From CTSoil-075 sp042610375 (lineage in GTDB: Bacteria > Bacillota > Negativicutes > DSM-13327), in NCBI RefSeq assembly GCF_042610375.1, contig NZ_JBGJZL010000007.1, positions 186,001-250,000 of the forward strand: a stretch of DNA of 64,000 bases, written 5' to 3'. Below, piece by piece: positions 35,469-45,241 of this stretch (position 1 is its first letter; each line of letters begins with the position of its first letter). Below the pieces are notes generated by a model that ran no database searches, had not been told where the DNA came from, and was given only the letters and a program-made list of their open reading frames with translations. The position numbers and the translations under genes were made by a program.

Positions 35469-35497
35469 ATGGCACACTTGATCTTCAAGTGTGCCAT
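35469..35497 (+). terminator. Hairpin after cooS
   Basis: A 13-base perfect stem ATGGCACACTTGA with a 3-base loop. The following tract TTAAAT is poor in T, so termination may be weak. Confidence 0.6.
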
Positions 35498-35613
35498 TTA
35501 AATAGATTGCCCTTTCAAGCTTATAAAAAGATGATGATAGAAAATCGTACTTATTAGTAAAAAAAACTATTTTGGTAAAAGCTATAATAATACATTAACT
35601 AGGGGGTGGCAGT

Positions 35614-37491
35614 ATGGGGAAAAATGCAATGCAAAAAATATATACCAATATAAAAAATATATTGGTATATCAACCAACTCGCCAGCCAGATCCATTCGTT
35701 CTGGATGAAACCCAGCAAGATGGCAAGAAGACAACGTGTGATCTGCCGCAACTAGGTTTGTTAGAAAATTTTCAGCAGTTTGAAGCAAATGTACGTTATG
35801 CTAGACGTTTGTCAACCTTCTTGGAAAAGTTAATTGAAGTTTTTAATAATGGACAATGGTTTGATAAAGCAGAGGAATTAAAAAAAGAATATACCATGCT
35901 AGAAAAACAGCAGACTGAAATAAGTGTCATACTAGTGAAAGAGAATAGCAATCTTAATAAAAGTGAGCTTGCTATTAGTACTAGTTTGGAAGAAAATCAA
36001 AAAATGATTGAAACAATATATCAATTACCTCTCAATAAGGATGTTGTGATTCGTAAACTTATGATTCTAGATAAGCATGAAGTTAAAGCTATGCTGGTAT
36101 TTATGGATGGTCTCGCTGATAAAAAGATAGTGAACATGACAGTCTTACAACCATTGATGCTGATGAGATATGATCAAGAAAAACCAAATAGTGATGATCT
36201 TGTTAATACCATTATCGAACAGTGTTTGCCTAGCGGACAAGCTTCCCGCGTCAGTAGCTTTAAGGAAGTAGAGCAGGGAATCAATACAGGTGATGCTGTA
36301 CTGTTTTTTGAAGGTATTAAGGAAGCTGTGACTGTAGAAACTAAAGGATTTGAGCATCGCGGAGTCGATCGCCCAGCTACTGAGCAGTCGGTGCGAGGTT
36401 CGCAGAATGCTTTCACTGAAGTGTTGAGGGTAAATACGGCACTAATCAGGTCCATGCTACATTCCAGTGATCTGATCACTGAAATGATACCTGTAGGTAA
36501 ACGAGGGCATTCAAATTGCGCCATCATGTATTTAAAATCAGTGGCTAACCAAGAATTGGTTGCTGAAGTGAGGCGGCGTATCAAAGGAATTGATACGGAC
36601 CTTATTATTGACGCAGGTGTACTGGAGAGTATGATTATAGATTTTCCCCAGAATCCATTTCCACAAACCTTGTCCACAGAACGCCCGGACCGAGTTGTTG
36701 TACATCTGGCTGAAGGGAGAGTGGCCTTCTTGTTAGATGGTAGCCCTTTTGGGCATGTCGTACCTGTTTCTATATTTACACTGATGCATTCTGCCGATGA
36801 TTTTGCTATGCATTTTTATTATTCAAATTTTTTACGTATGATTAGGTGGATGGGTGGATTTATTTCTATGTTATTGCCAGGTATCTATTTGGCAATTAGT
36901 ACCTTTCATCAGGAAACGATACCGACTGAGTTGTTGTTATCGATCACGGCGGCTAGAGCACAAGTTCCTTTTCCTGCTTTTGTTGAAATTATATTAATGG
37001 AATTTTCTTTTGAACTCATTCGTGAAGGTGGGCTGCGTATTCCTGGTATACTTGGCTCTACTCTAGGCATCGTAGGCGCTATTATTTTGGGGCAAGCGGC
37101 AGTCTCTGCTAAAATCGTCAGTCCTATCATGGTCATTGTGATTGCAGTGACAGGCCTCGCGTCATATAGTATCCCAGAATACCGTTTAGCTTCTACTTTT
37201 CGCTTATTACGCCTTATTTATATCATACTAGCTGTGTCCATGGGGCTTGTAGGTATGGCTTGTGGTTTTTTAGTTTTTACAGCCGTGTTATGTTCGTTGA
37301 AATCGTTTGGCATGCCCTATTTGGCACCTGTAGCACCCAAAACCATTCCAGGGGGGGATATAATTTTACGAAAACCTGTACATCTGCAGCAAAAACGAGC
37401 TGATGAATTAAATCCCCAAGATGTGATTCGTCAAGGTACGGTCAGCAGACCATGGACTGAAGAAACACCGATTGGGGGAGATGAGTCGTGA
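35614..37491 (+). CDS. Spore germinant receptor A subunit (operon 1)
   Basis: A 625-residue GerA-family protein of the spore inner membrane, part of a receptor that senses nutrients and triggers germination. A long soluble N-terminal part (residues 1-410, about 70 longer than in operon 2) ends at TERPDRVVVHLAEGRVAFLL, followed by GSPFGHVVPVSIF. The C-terminal half carries five membrane helices with PFPAFVEIILMEFSFELIRE and GLRIPGILG. RBS GGGGGTGG. It overlaps gerB by 4 bases. Confidence 0.93.
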   Translation: MGKNAMQKIYTNIKNILVYQPTRQPDPFVLDETQQDGKKTTCDLPQLGLLENFQQFEANVRYARRLSTFLEKLIEVFNNGQWFDKAEELKKEYTMLEKQQTEISVILVKENSNLNKSELAISTSLEENQKMIETIYQLPLNKDVVIRKLMILDKHEVKAMLVFMDGLADKKIVNMTVLQPLMLMRYDQEKPNSDDLVNTIIEQCLPSGQASRVSSFKEVEQGINTGDAVLFFEGIKEAVTVETKGFEHRGVDRPATEQSVRGSQNAFTEVLRVNTALIRSMLHSSDLITEMIPVGKRGHSNCAIMYLKSVANQELVAEVRRRIKGIDTDLIIDAGVLESMIIDFPQNPFPQTLSTERPDRVVVHLAEGRVAFLLDGSPFGHVVPVSIFTLMHSADDFAMHFYYSNFLRMIRWMGGFISMLLPGIYLAISTFHQETIPTELLLSITAARAQVPFPAFVEIILMEFSFELIREGGLRIPGILGSTLGIVGAIILGQAAVSAKIVSPIMVIVIAVTGLASYSIPEYRLASTFRLLRLIYIILAVSMGLVGMACGFLVFTAVLCSLKSFGMPYLAPVAPKTIPGGDIILRKPVHLQQKRADELNPQDVIRQGTVSRPWTEETPIGGDES

Positions 37492-38588
37492 ATGCATATC
37501 ATACAGGGAAGATGGGGATGGCTGAAGGAATAGCTCTGGTATTTGGTCTTATTGTACCCCGTCTATTTCTGTCACAATTAGCAGATGCTCTGCAAATAAA
37601 TGGACAACTTCTGTGGTTATCGATGCTTATTTATACCATGATTCCTTTGGTGATGTTCTTTATGATGGTATATGCAAACAATAGTGTATCTGGAGATATT
37701 GTTAAGGTATGTCAACAGCTAGTAGGGAAAATTGGGGCATGGATCATTGTAGTAACATACATTGGTATGTTTTTGTGCAATGGTGCAATACTTTTGCGAC
37801 AATATGCAGAGTATACATTGATTACTGCTTTGCATCGGGTAGACTTTCAAATAGTGATTATCTGGTATGCAATCACTATTGGTATCGTATGTTACCTTGG
37901 CATTGAAGCTCTTTGTCGTACGGGTTATATTATGTTACCTCTTCTATTGGGGGGACTTATTGTGGTATTTGTAGCGGTTAGTCCTTTTTATGTTATATAC
38001 AATCTTACTCCATGGCAAGGGAATGGCATTATGACAGTGATCAATTCAGGCATACATAGTGGGGGATTGAATTTTGGCGTATTATCATTAATATTTCTGT
38101 CATCAGCTTTCCAAAATTCTAAAACGATCAAAAGGATTGCTATTTATTCCTTAGGTGGCACAGCTATTTTGAGAATCATATTTGCTTTGGTATACACCAT
38201 GGTTTTCGGTGTATCTGTTGGTGCGGAGAAGGTCATGCCTTATTTTGAAATGGCACGCTTAGTGTATATTAATCAATATATTCAACGCATTGAATCTCTG
38301 TTTATTTTGGTATGGGTTATTTTGGGTTTGTTATCGATTGCTGGAAGTTTATATATTGCCTTATATCTTATCGTTATTTTATTAAAATTGCCGACAATGA
38401 GACCGCTTGTACCTCTAGGGGTAATCTTTATCGCTCATGTAGCTATGCTGCCCCCTGATATTGGCTATACCATTTATCTTGATCAATTATTGATGCAGGT
38501 AGCGCAAATTGGTATTTATCTTTTTCCTGGCATATTGTTTGTCATGGCTCTTGTAAAGAGGAGGAAAAAACCATGTGCCGACAGCTGA
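37488..38588 (+). CDS. Spore germinant receptor B subunit (operon 1)
   Basis: A 366-residue membrane protein with ten predicted helices, of the GerB/amino-acid permease-like family that binds germinant in the spore membrane. It starts at GTG 37488 inside the stop of the A subunit and overlaps the C subunit by 16 bases, so all three are translationally coupled. Helix 1 reads GMAEGIALVFGLIVPRLFLS; the family's usual Gly/Pro break is kept. Confidence 0.9.
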   Translation: MNAYHTGKMGMAEGIALVFGLIVPRLFLSQLADALQINGQLLWLSMLIYTMIPLVMFFMMVYANNSVSGDIVKVCQQLVGKIGAWIIVVTYIGMFLCNGAILLRQYAEYTLITALHRVDFQIVIIWYAITIGIVCYLGIEALCRTGYIMLPLLLGGLIVVFVAVSPFYVIYNLTPWQGNGIMTVINSGIHSGGLNFGVLSLIFLSSAFQNSKTIKRIAIYSLGGTAILRIIFALVYTMVFGVSVGAEKVMPYFEMARLVYINQYIQRIESLFILVWVILGLLSIAGSLYIALYLIVILLKLPTMRPLVPLGVIFIAHVAMLPPDIGYTIYLDQLLMQVAQIGIYLFPGILFVMALVKRRKKPCADS

Positions 38589-39805
38589 GTTTGTTGATTG
38601 CTTTGGTGAGTATATCGATCGTGCTTCTCGGATGTAGCGGAGCAAAAGAACTTGATGAAAGGGCCAATGTGATAGCTGTAGGTTTAGATACAGGAGAACA
38701 GGAGGATATGGTTCGTGTAAGTTATCAATTCGCTGTTCCCCAGACAGAAAGCGGCAAAGAGGCTGCCGAAAAATCTTCTTTTGTCATAACGAATAGTGCC
38801 TCATCAATTGCAGAAGCCCTTAATCTGATAAGTTCTGAGATTGCTCTGCAACCATCCGTAGCTCATGTTAAAGTGATCGTAATAGGGGAAGAACAGGCTC
38901 GCAAGGGATTGGGGAATATATTATCGCCATTTATGCGCTACTATGAATATCGCGGTTCAATCTTTGTTTTAGTCGCACGAGGAACAGCCAAGGATTTTTT
39001 AGAGAAAAATAAGCCTATATTAGTTAATTCATTATCGAAGTACTATGAGTTGATGCTTGCAGGAGGAGAGAATTCGGGTTATTTCTTAGGTACTTCATTG
39101 CATCAGTTCTATATGCGGCTTAAAAGTCATAGTGCTCAGCCTTATATGGCCTTAGTTGGCATTAACCCTAAGTCAGGTGAAGGAGAAAAGAGTATTAGCA
39201 AAGTTCCAGGGGGGAAAATCGATGGATATAAAGCTGGTGATATCCCACGCCATGGAGGTAATCCTGCGGAATTCGCCGGTACGGCACTATTTTTCGGTGA
39301 TAAGATGGTTGGCACTCTAAGTACGACTGAAACTCGTATGCTAGCGATGCTAATTGGAAAATATTCTCATGGGTTTCTCTCAGTGGAAGATCCTCTTGAT
39401 CCGAAAAGTTTTATCAATATTTCTCTTCAATTAGGCTCTAAGCCTAAGATAAAGACCGCTATTGTTGAAGGGCATCCAGTCATTCATGTCAGTATATTGC
39501 TAGAGGGGAATATTTCTAGCATTGGATCTGGTATTAATTATGAACAGGAAAATTATTTAAAATTATTGGAAGGGCAAATCAATAAAGTTTATCAGCAAGA
39601 AATGATTAATTTAATCAGGCGGACCCAAGAACTTGATGCTGATGTAGCAGGTTTTGGTGATTATCTGCGTCCAGTTTTTCAAACTAATAAGGAATTAGAA
39701 GACTATCAATGGAATCAAAAATACCGACAGGCTGAAGTTTTTGTGGACATTAATACTAAGGTACGCCGCAACGGGTTAATGTTACGGACACTTCCTGTAG
39801 AGTAA
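38573..39805 (+). CDS. Spore germinant receptor C subunit, lipoprotein (operon 1)
   Basis: A 410-residue GerC-family lipoprotein (lipobox LLGC, Cys 21) with the typical beginning GAKELDERANVIAVGLD. It is anchored on the outer face of the spore inner membrane and completes the receptor. It carries a region of about 25 residues rich in Gly and Lys (GEGEKSISKVPGGKIDGYKA) before the second domain. RBS GAGGAGG inside gerB. Confidence 0.92.
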   Translation: MCRQLSLLIALVSISIVLLGCSGAKELDERANVIAVGLDTGEQEDMVRVSYQFAVPQTESGKEAAEKSSFVITNSASSIAEALNLISSEIALQPSVAHVKVIVIGEEQARKGLGNILSPFMRYYEYRGSIFVLVARGTAKDFLEKNKPILVNSLSKYYELMLAGGENSGYFLGTSLHQFYMRLKSHSAQPYMALVGINPKSGEGEKSISKVPGGKIDGYKAGDIPRHGGNPAEFAGTALFFGDKMVGTLSTTETRMLAMLIGKYSHGFLSVEDPLDPKSFINISLQLGSKPKIKTAIVEGHPVIHVSILLEGNISSIGSGINYEQENYLKLLEGQINKVYQQEMINLIRRTQELDADVAGFGDYLRPVFQTNKELEDYQWNQKYRQAEVFVDINTKVRRNGLMLRTLPVE

Positions 39806-39835
39806 GTATAAAAGTGAAGGGAGGTAAGATTGCTT

Positions 39836-40000
39836 ATGAACTATTTTTTTTTGATAGCTGCAGTGTTAGCAAGTATTCATGGGTATACATTTGCTCGCTG
39901 GCTATGGCAGAAAGATAATACTATAGGCGCAGTCGGTGTATCTTTATTAATTGCCGCTAGTTTGGCACTGCCAATTTATCGGATGATAAATGCAGGTTAG
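39836..40000 (+). CDS. 54-residue two-helix membrane protein after gerC
   Basis: Too short for routine ORF calling but well supported: GGGAGGTAAG lies 8 bases before ATG, and the product is two hydrophobic helices (NYFFLIAAVLASIHGYTFA and GAVGVSLLIAASLALPIY) joined by a short charged turn. It starts 30 bases after the C subunit, so it is probably the fourth gene of the operon. Small membrane D subunits occur with some Bacillus ger operons; equivalence is an inference. Confidence 0.6.
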   Translation: MNYFFLIAAVLASIHGYTFARWLWQKDNTIGAVGVSLLIAASLALPIYRMINAG

Positions 40001-40008
40001 CAAGGTAA

Positions 40009-40039
40009 TGAATTGATTTAGATGTTTTTTGTCATACTA
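40009..40039 (+). promoter_or_regulatory. Candidate sigma-G/F promoter of SpoIID lipoprotein gene
   Basis: TGAATT, 18 bases, CATACTA, one mismatch in the -35 to the sigma-G consensus and a perfect -10. Confidence 0.5.
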
Positions 40040-40070
40040 AATGTAAAGTTTCGAAGGAGGTAAAATAGGA

Positions 40071-41054
40071 ATGAAGTATAAAAGATGGACTTTGTTGATG
40101 GCGTTGGTTTTAACGGTAATCTTTGTTATGAGTGGTTGCTCGATGCTTGATCAAGCACAAAAAAAACCTGAGCCTGCACCAAATGTCCAGCCGCCAGCGA
40201 CACAAAAACAGGTCGTTCAAGGCAATGAACCTGATATTATGGTGTTTATGCATGAAACGGGTGAAAAGAAAAGCATGAAAATGGAAGACTATATTGCTGG
40301 TGTTGTCGCTGGTGAAATGAAAGCTGATTGGCCTATCGAGGCATTAGCAGCCCAGGCCATATTAGCCCGAACCTTTACAATTCAGGCAATCGAAGAAAAA
40401 GGTGGTGTGCCAGAACGGGGGACTCAAGCTTCTACTGATATTAAAGAGTTCCAAGCGTATGATGCAAAAGCCGTCAATGATAATGTAAAGAAGGCCATTG
40501 ATATGACTCGTGGTATGGTTGTTACTTATCAAGGAAAACCGATTCATGCTTGGTTTCATGCTTCCGCTGGCGGCATTACAGCTACTGCTAAAGAAGGCCT
40601 TGCATTTAAAGATGATGAACCACCTTACATCCAGTCGGTGCAATCTCCTGATGACCTAGCACCTGCTGATGTGCAAAATTGGACAGCTTCTTTTACTAAA
40701 AAAGAAGTAATGGATGCGTTGACGAAGATAGGGAAAACTGTTCCTAGTATTGAAAGTGTAGAAATTGGTAAAAAAGGGCCATCAGGTCGGGCGACTACAA
40801 TGATCATCAATAAAAATATTGAAATATCAGCTCCAGAGCTTAGGGTAGGTCTTGGTAGTACAAAATTAAAGTCTATGCTTCTTGATAAGGTAGAAACGAG
40901 TGGTGATGGGATAACTTTTATGGGTAAGGGTTATGGGCATGGTGTTGGTATGTCTCAGTGGGGAGCTAATAAAATGGCCACGATGGGCAAGAAACCTGAA
41001 GATATTATTGGGCACTATTTTAAAAATGTGACAATCGAAAAACGTTGGAACTAG
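40071..41054 (+). CDS. SpoIID/LytB-domain lipoprotein
   Basis: A 327-residue SpoIID-family protein with a lipobox (MSGC, Cys 23) instead of a membrane helix, then a short Pro-rich linker. The core starts IAGVVAGEMKADWPIEALAA with the expected catalytic glutamate, followed by HASAGGITATAKE and GKGYGHGVGMSQWGA, all close to the family standard. It is the better candidate of the two paralogues here for a true engulfment lytic transglycosylase. RBS GAAGGAGG. A terminator follows. Confidence 0.87.
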   Translation: MKYKRWTLLMALVLTVIFVMSGCSMLDQAQKKPEPAPNVQPPATQKQVVQGNEPDIMVFMHETGEKKSMKMEDYIAGVVAGEMKADWPIEALAAQAILARTFTIQAIEEKGGVPERGTQASTDIKEFQAYDAKAVNDNVKKAIDMTRGMVVTYQGKPIHAWFHASAGGITATAKEGLAFKDDEPPYIQSVQSPDDLAPADVQNWTASFTKKEVMDALTKIGKTVPSIESVEIGKKGPSGRATTMIINKNIEISAPELRVGLGSTKLKSMLLDKVETSGDGITFMGKGYGHGVGMSQWGANKMATMGKKPEDIIGHYFKNVTIEKRWN

Positions 41055-41057
41055 CGA

Positions 41058-41089
41058 GAACAGCCGGAATTTATTTCGGCTGTTCTTTT
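41058..41089 (+). terminator. Terminator after SpoIID lipoprotein
   Basis: GAACAGCCG, 10-base loop, CGGCTGTTC, TTTTC. Confidence 0.85.
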
Positions 41090-41171
41090 CATATTTGCCA
41101 ATCCTATTTTTCTTAGTATAAAGGTGTGACTAAATGTGGAAAATAATAGTTACCGGAGAGGGGGAATGAGA

Positions 41172-42842
41172 ATGGAGAAAATAAAATGTCATAGAATCAT
41201 GAAATTGTCTGCTGACAGACCTGAGGCTTCTTTGGAGCAGGCTAAGGAACAATTGAAGATTTTAAGACGGATGACGATCCAAAGCACTGAAATAAGCGAA
41301 GAAATTGGAGAGATCATTGCTCAGCTCTGTCAAGTTGCAGCCCCTCCTAATGAACCTTTTATTTTTACTTCAGTGCTAGATGAAAATGAAAAATTATTGC
41401 GAGTGGTATTTCGTGATTGTGGTGATATTGAATTTCGCATATTCTATACCGACAAACGTAGAGCTCTGCTGATTTATCTTGAAGGCATGACTGATACCAC
41501 CAGTTTAGAAAAGAATATCATTGAAAGACTAATGATGCCGACCGATGTAGCCAATGCAAGTGGCCCTACAAATCTTCCAACTGATATGAAGAGTATTTCA
41601 GAGCGAATTCTAAATGCTGCGGCCGTCACTGTATTAAGTAAAGCGAGCGTTGCGATTGAGGCAATCATGACCGGTAATTCCTTGCTTTTAATCGATGGTA
41701 TAGCTGAGGGTCTGAGTATTGGCACTGTTCAGTATGTTAAACGTAACATCGGTGGGGCAGATAATGAGCATGTTTTACGGGGACCCAATGAAGCCTTCAA
41801 TGAAACGCTAAGTGATAATATTGTGCTCATTAGGCGCCGTGCCAGGGATGAGAATGTAAAGGTACGCATTTTGAAAGTCGGTACGCGTACCAATACATCA
41901 ATCGCTGTTCTATATGTAGCTGATTTAGTAAAGAGTGGATTAGTAAAGGAGGTCGAGCAGCGCTTGTCCATGATTAAGATCGATAAGATCGTGACATCAT
42001 CTTCAATTGAAGAATTTTTGGTTGATCATCCTTGGACGCCTTTTCCCCAGGCGCAGACGACTGAACGGCCTGATAAAATGTTGGCCGCACTCTATGAGGG
42101 GCGGGTCGGTATCCTTGTAGATGGTACGCCAGCTAGTATGATTGTACCCTGTACCTATAATGTTTTAATGCAAACTACGGATGATTATACAATACAGCCA
42201 ATCATTTCAAGTTCTATTCGTATGATGAGAGGGATAGCGGCTTTTATTGCAATTTATTTGCCAGCGATCTATGTGGCTGTTGTGTCATATCATCCTGGTA
42301 TGCTACCTACATCCATGGCTATTACAGTGGCTGAACTTAGGGCACGTAGCCCTTTTCCATCGTTCATGGAAGCTGTGATGATGGAAGTTATACTTGAGGT
42401 GTTTCAAGAGGCTGTCGTGCGGTTACCAAAAAAGATTTCTGGGGCTGCCAGCATGATTGGTGCTCTCGTTATTGGTACGACCATCGTGCAGGCTGGAATT
42501 ATAAATCCCTTATTGGTGGTAGTTATAGCCACTACAGCCCTTGCTTCTTACTCTATGCCTGCCTATAATTTCAGCATGGCCCTACGTTGGCTCAGGATAC
42601 CTATATTGATATTGGCTTCTATATTAGGACTCTATGGTGTTATCTTGGGGATTTTAATCGTCACAATACATCTTTGCTCCCTACGCAGTTTTGGTGAATC
42701 TTATATTGGTGGTATGTGTAATGTGGAGCTATTTTCAGATTGGAAGGATTATTTAGTAAGATTTCCTGCGAAGTTATTAAAAGAGAGACCTAAAGAATTT
42801 GGTGCTCAGGATCAGACAAGGATAGGTGGTCGTGATGGCTAA
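41172..42842 (+). CDS. Spore germinant receptor A subunit (operon 2)
   Basis: A 556-residue GerA-family protein, shorter at its N terminus than the operon 1 homologue. TERPDKMLAALYEGRVGILV, RSPFPSFMEAVMMEVILEVF and RLPKKISGAASMIGALVIG mark the family. I chose ATG 41172 (7 bases after GAGAGGGGG) over two earlier in-frame starts that lie before or against the RBS. It overlaps the B subunit by 8 bases. Confidence 0.92.
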   Translation: MEKIKCHRIMKLSADRPEASLEQAKEQLKILRRMTIQSTEISEEIGEIIAQLCQVAAPPNEPFIFTSVLDENEKLLRVVFRDCGDIEFRIFYTDKRRALLIYLEGMTDTTSLEKNIIERLMMPTDVANASGPTNLPTDMKSISERILNAAAVTVLSKASVAIEAIMTGNSLLLIDGIAEGLSIGTVQYVKRNIGGADNEHVLRGPNEAFNETLSDNIVLIRRRARDENVKVRILKVGTRTNTSIAVLYVADLVKSGLVKEVEQRLSMIKIDKIVTSSSIEEFLVDHPWTPFPQAQTTERPDKMLAALYEGRVGILVDGTPASMIVPCTYNVLMQTTDDYTIQPIISSSIRMMRGIAAFIAIYLPAIYVAVVSYHPGMLPTSMAITVAELRARSPFPSFMEAVMMEVILEVFQEAVVRLPKKISGAASMIGALVIGTTIVQAGIINPLLVVVIATTALASYSMPAYNFSMALRWLRIPILILASILGLYGVILGILIVTIHLCSLRSFGESYIGGMCNVELFSDWKDYLVRFPAKLLKERPKEFGAQDQTRIGGRDG

Positions 42843-43956
42843 TTTGGAAGTTAAAACATATATGTCAACTTTGCAACTTGCTATTATTGTGATTACAACC
42901 TGTATCGGTGCACAAATTATGCTCGCTCCTCGTGCTTTGATTGATCAAGTTGGGCAAGGGTCATGGATTAGTATCATCATGGGGGGAGGTATATTTTACA
43001 TAGCTGTTTGTTTAATGCTCAAGCTAGGCAAAGGATATCCAGATGAGACATTAGTGGAGTATACACCCCGGCTTTTAGGACGAATGGGTGGTAGTATTGT
43101 TATTCTTTGGTTTAATTTATTATTTTTTTTGCAAATTATTGAAATTTTTAGTGGCGTGGGTAAAATCATTACTTTTCATATGTTCGATCGTACTCCCCCA
43201 GAAGTGGTCATACTGGCTTTACTGATGGTCTGTACTTATTGCGCTTTACAGGATTGGGGAACTATCTTACGGGTGCAACAAATTATGTTTTTTCTTGCAT
43301 ATAGTATGTTGACAATTGTTTGGATGACCAGTGTATTGAATTTTCAACCGGAAAATCTTTTGCCCTTGTGGCCAGTTGATATGAAAAAGATAATAAACGG
43401 GGCTTTCTCGATTTGGCCCGTGTATAGCGGTTATGAATGTGTACTGCTTCTTTTGCCACTGGTATATAGACAGGCTAGTTTCGCTCAATTGGCTAAAACG
43501 ATAGGGGGAGCTTTTGGCTGTTTGACCCTATTTTTTTTAGTTATTATTATTATTATTATCGGGGTGCTAAGTGTAGACAATGCCAAAAGTGTTCCTTATC
43601 CTGCTTTGATTGTTATTCGCAGTGTGGAACTGCCTGGTACTTTTATTGAACGTTTGGAAAATTACCTGCTATTGGCTTGGATACCTATTGTATTTGATAC
43701 TTTGGCGGTCATGATGTTTTTTATGGGGCAGGTGTGTATGCGTCATTATCATTATGTTGACCATCGACCTTGGCTATTAATGCTAGTACCAATGATATAC
43801 GTGGGTAGTATACTGTTACTTGATAATCAACAAATTTATGATCTGGTCAGTAAGCTGACTTTATGGGCAGGTTTAGGTTTTTCCTTCGCAGTCGTTCCTT
43901 TGTTATTGATATGTTCTTGGTGGCAAAAGGGGAAGGGTGTGACAAGTAGTGGATAA
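42835..43956 (+). CDS. Spore germinant receptor B subunit (operon 2)
   Basis: A 373-residue, ten-helix membrane protein of the GerB family (MSTLQLAIIVITTCIGAQIM, APRALIDQVGQGSWISIIMG). ATG 42835 follows AGGTGG by 7 bases. A run of isoleucines (VIIIIIIGVLS) marks one helix. The gene overlaps the C subunit by 8 bases. Confidence 0.9.
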   Translation: MANLEVKTYMSTLQLAIIVITTCIGAQIMLAPRALIDQVGQGSWISIIMGGGIFYIAVCLMLKLGKGYPDETLVEYTPRLLGRMGGSIVILWFNLLFFLQIIEIFSGVGKIITFHMFDRTPPEVVILALLMVCTYCALQDWGTILRVQQIMFFLAYSMLTIVWMTSVLNFQPENLLPLWPVDMKKIINGAFSIWPVYSGYECVLLLLPLVYRQASFAQLAKTIGGAFGCLTLFFLVIIIIIIGVLSVDNAKSVPYPALIVIRSVELPGTFIERLENYLLLAWIPIVFDTLAVMMFFMGQVCMRHYHYVDHRPWLLMLVPMIYVGSILLLDNQQIYDLVSKLTLWAGLGFSFAVVPLLLICSWWQKGKGVTSSG

Positions 43957-45151
43957 AAGAAAAGTGATTGGCTGTACGATTCTCATGTGTTTATCCATTT
44001 TTACCTCCGGATGCTGGGATCGGCGAGAACTGCAAGAAAGAAATTTTGTGCTCGCTGTGGCAATTGATACAGCTGATGCTGGATTTAAACCAGAGCAAGG
44101 AGCCGAGGTGAAACGCATAGAAACTTTTTTGCAACCTCACGGTACTAAACGTTACCGTTTAAGTTTGCAATTATTAAAACCCAGTTCAAGCGGAGATGAA
44201 AAAGATAAAGCGAGGACGTATGTCATTTCTAATACGGGTGAGTCTATGTTTGAAATGGTGCGAGATATGCTAGGACAAAGCAGTAAGTCCTTATGGTTTG
44301 AGCATGTACAAGCCATTATTATCAGCGAAAGTGTATTGAAACAAGCTGGGCTAGGAGAAGTCTTGGATTTTTTCAAAAGGGACTCTGAAATGCGTTCTCG
44401 GATTAAAATATATGTTACGTCAGGAGAAGCCAGAAGATTTCTGGAATATAACCCGCCCTCAAAAGAAGCCGGTGGCCTATATTTAGCTGAAATTATTGGA
44501 CTGCATGTCCGTAATGTTCATGTGGTGGGGGCACGTACTGATTTGGGGTTTGTAATTCAGTATTTAGATAATAATGCTGATCTCCTTTTACCACGGATTG
44601 AAATGGCTGGTAAGGTGGTAAAGATGGGGGGAGCAGCACTGTTTAGGAAGGATAAACTGATTGGATATGCTGACGAGTATGCTGTGGCGGGTAGAAAATT
44701 TGCGGCCGCTACTGAGAAGTCAGCGATTGTAACAATTCCGTGTCCAGATCATCCAGATCATCAAGTGATATTTGAGTTGTTTCGTCATGATACAAGACTG
44801 CGACCTCATGTTGATGGCGATAATCTTTACTTTACTTTGGATATTAACATGTATGGAAACATCGGGGAGATACAGGGTGATATTGGGCAAGATAATATCA
44901 TGGATACCCTATATATTCATAAACTGGAAACGGCATTTGCGGAAGAGATTAAACGTAATGTACTATATGCAGAGAATGTTTTTAAAAAACAAATGAGGGT
45001 TGATCCTATTAGTTTATTCGGCGGTAAATTGCGGGCCTATGAGCCTGAAACTTGGGCAAAGGTAAAAGACCAATGGAATGAAATCTATCCAGATGTTCCC
45101 TTGGTTATTTCAGTTAATGTATCGATACTGAATATTGGTTCCCATAAGTAG
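43949..45151 (+). CDS. Spore germinant receptor C subunit, first of two (operon 2)
   Basis: A 400-residue GerC-type lipoprotein (lipobox TSGC) beginning GCWDRRELQERNFVLAVAID, then FLQPHGTKRYRLSLQLL. It starts at GTG 43949 within the end of gerB. The following gene is a clear paralogue with the same motifs in the same order. Confidence 0.92.
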   Translation: MDKRKVIGCTILMCLSIFTSGCWDRRELQERNFVLAVAIDTADAGFKPEQGAEVKRIETFLQPHGTKRYRLSLQLLKPSSSGDEKDKARTYVISNTGESMFEMVRDMLGQSSKSLWFEHVQAIIISESVLKQAGLGEVLDFFKRDSEMRSRIKIYVTSGEARRFLEYNPPSKEAGGLYLAEIIGLHVRNVHVVGARTDLGFVIQYLDNNADLLLPRIEMAGKVVKMGGAALFRKDKLIGYADEYAVAGRKFAAATEKSAIVTIPCPDHPDHQVIFELFRHDTRLRPHVDGDNLYFTLDINMYGNIGEIQGDIGQDNIMDTLYIHKLETAFAEEIKRNVLYAENVFKKQMRVDPISLFGGKLRAYEPETWAKVKDQWNEIYPDVPLVISVNVSILNIGSHK

Positions 45152-45241
45152 CAGAGCAAGGAGATTATAGAATCTGACATGGACGGTTTACTCACTCACA
45201 ATACTCAATGTAGCAATGTGGTATAGAGAGGTGGTGCTAGC

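Noticed and set aside
36174..36677. 167-residue open frame on the - strand inside the operon 1 GerA gene
   Set aside because: Fully inside a recognised gene and without family resemblance or RBS.
41089..41095. TCATATT as a sigma-E -35 for ger operon 2
   Set aside because: No -10 resembling CATACAHT occurs 14-15 bases downstream.
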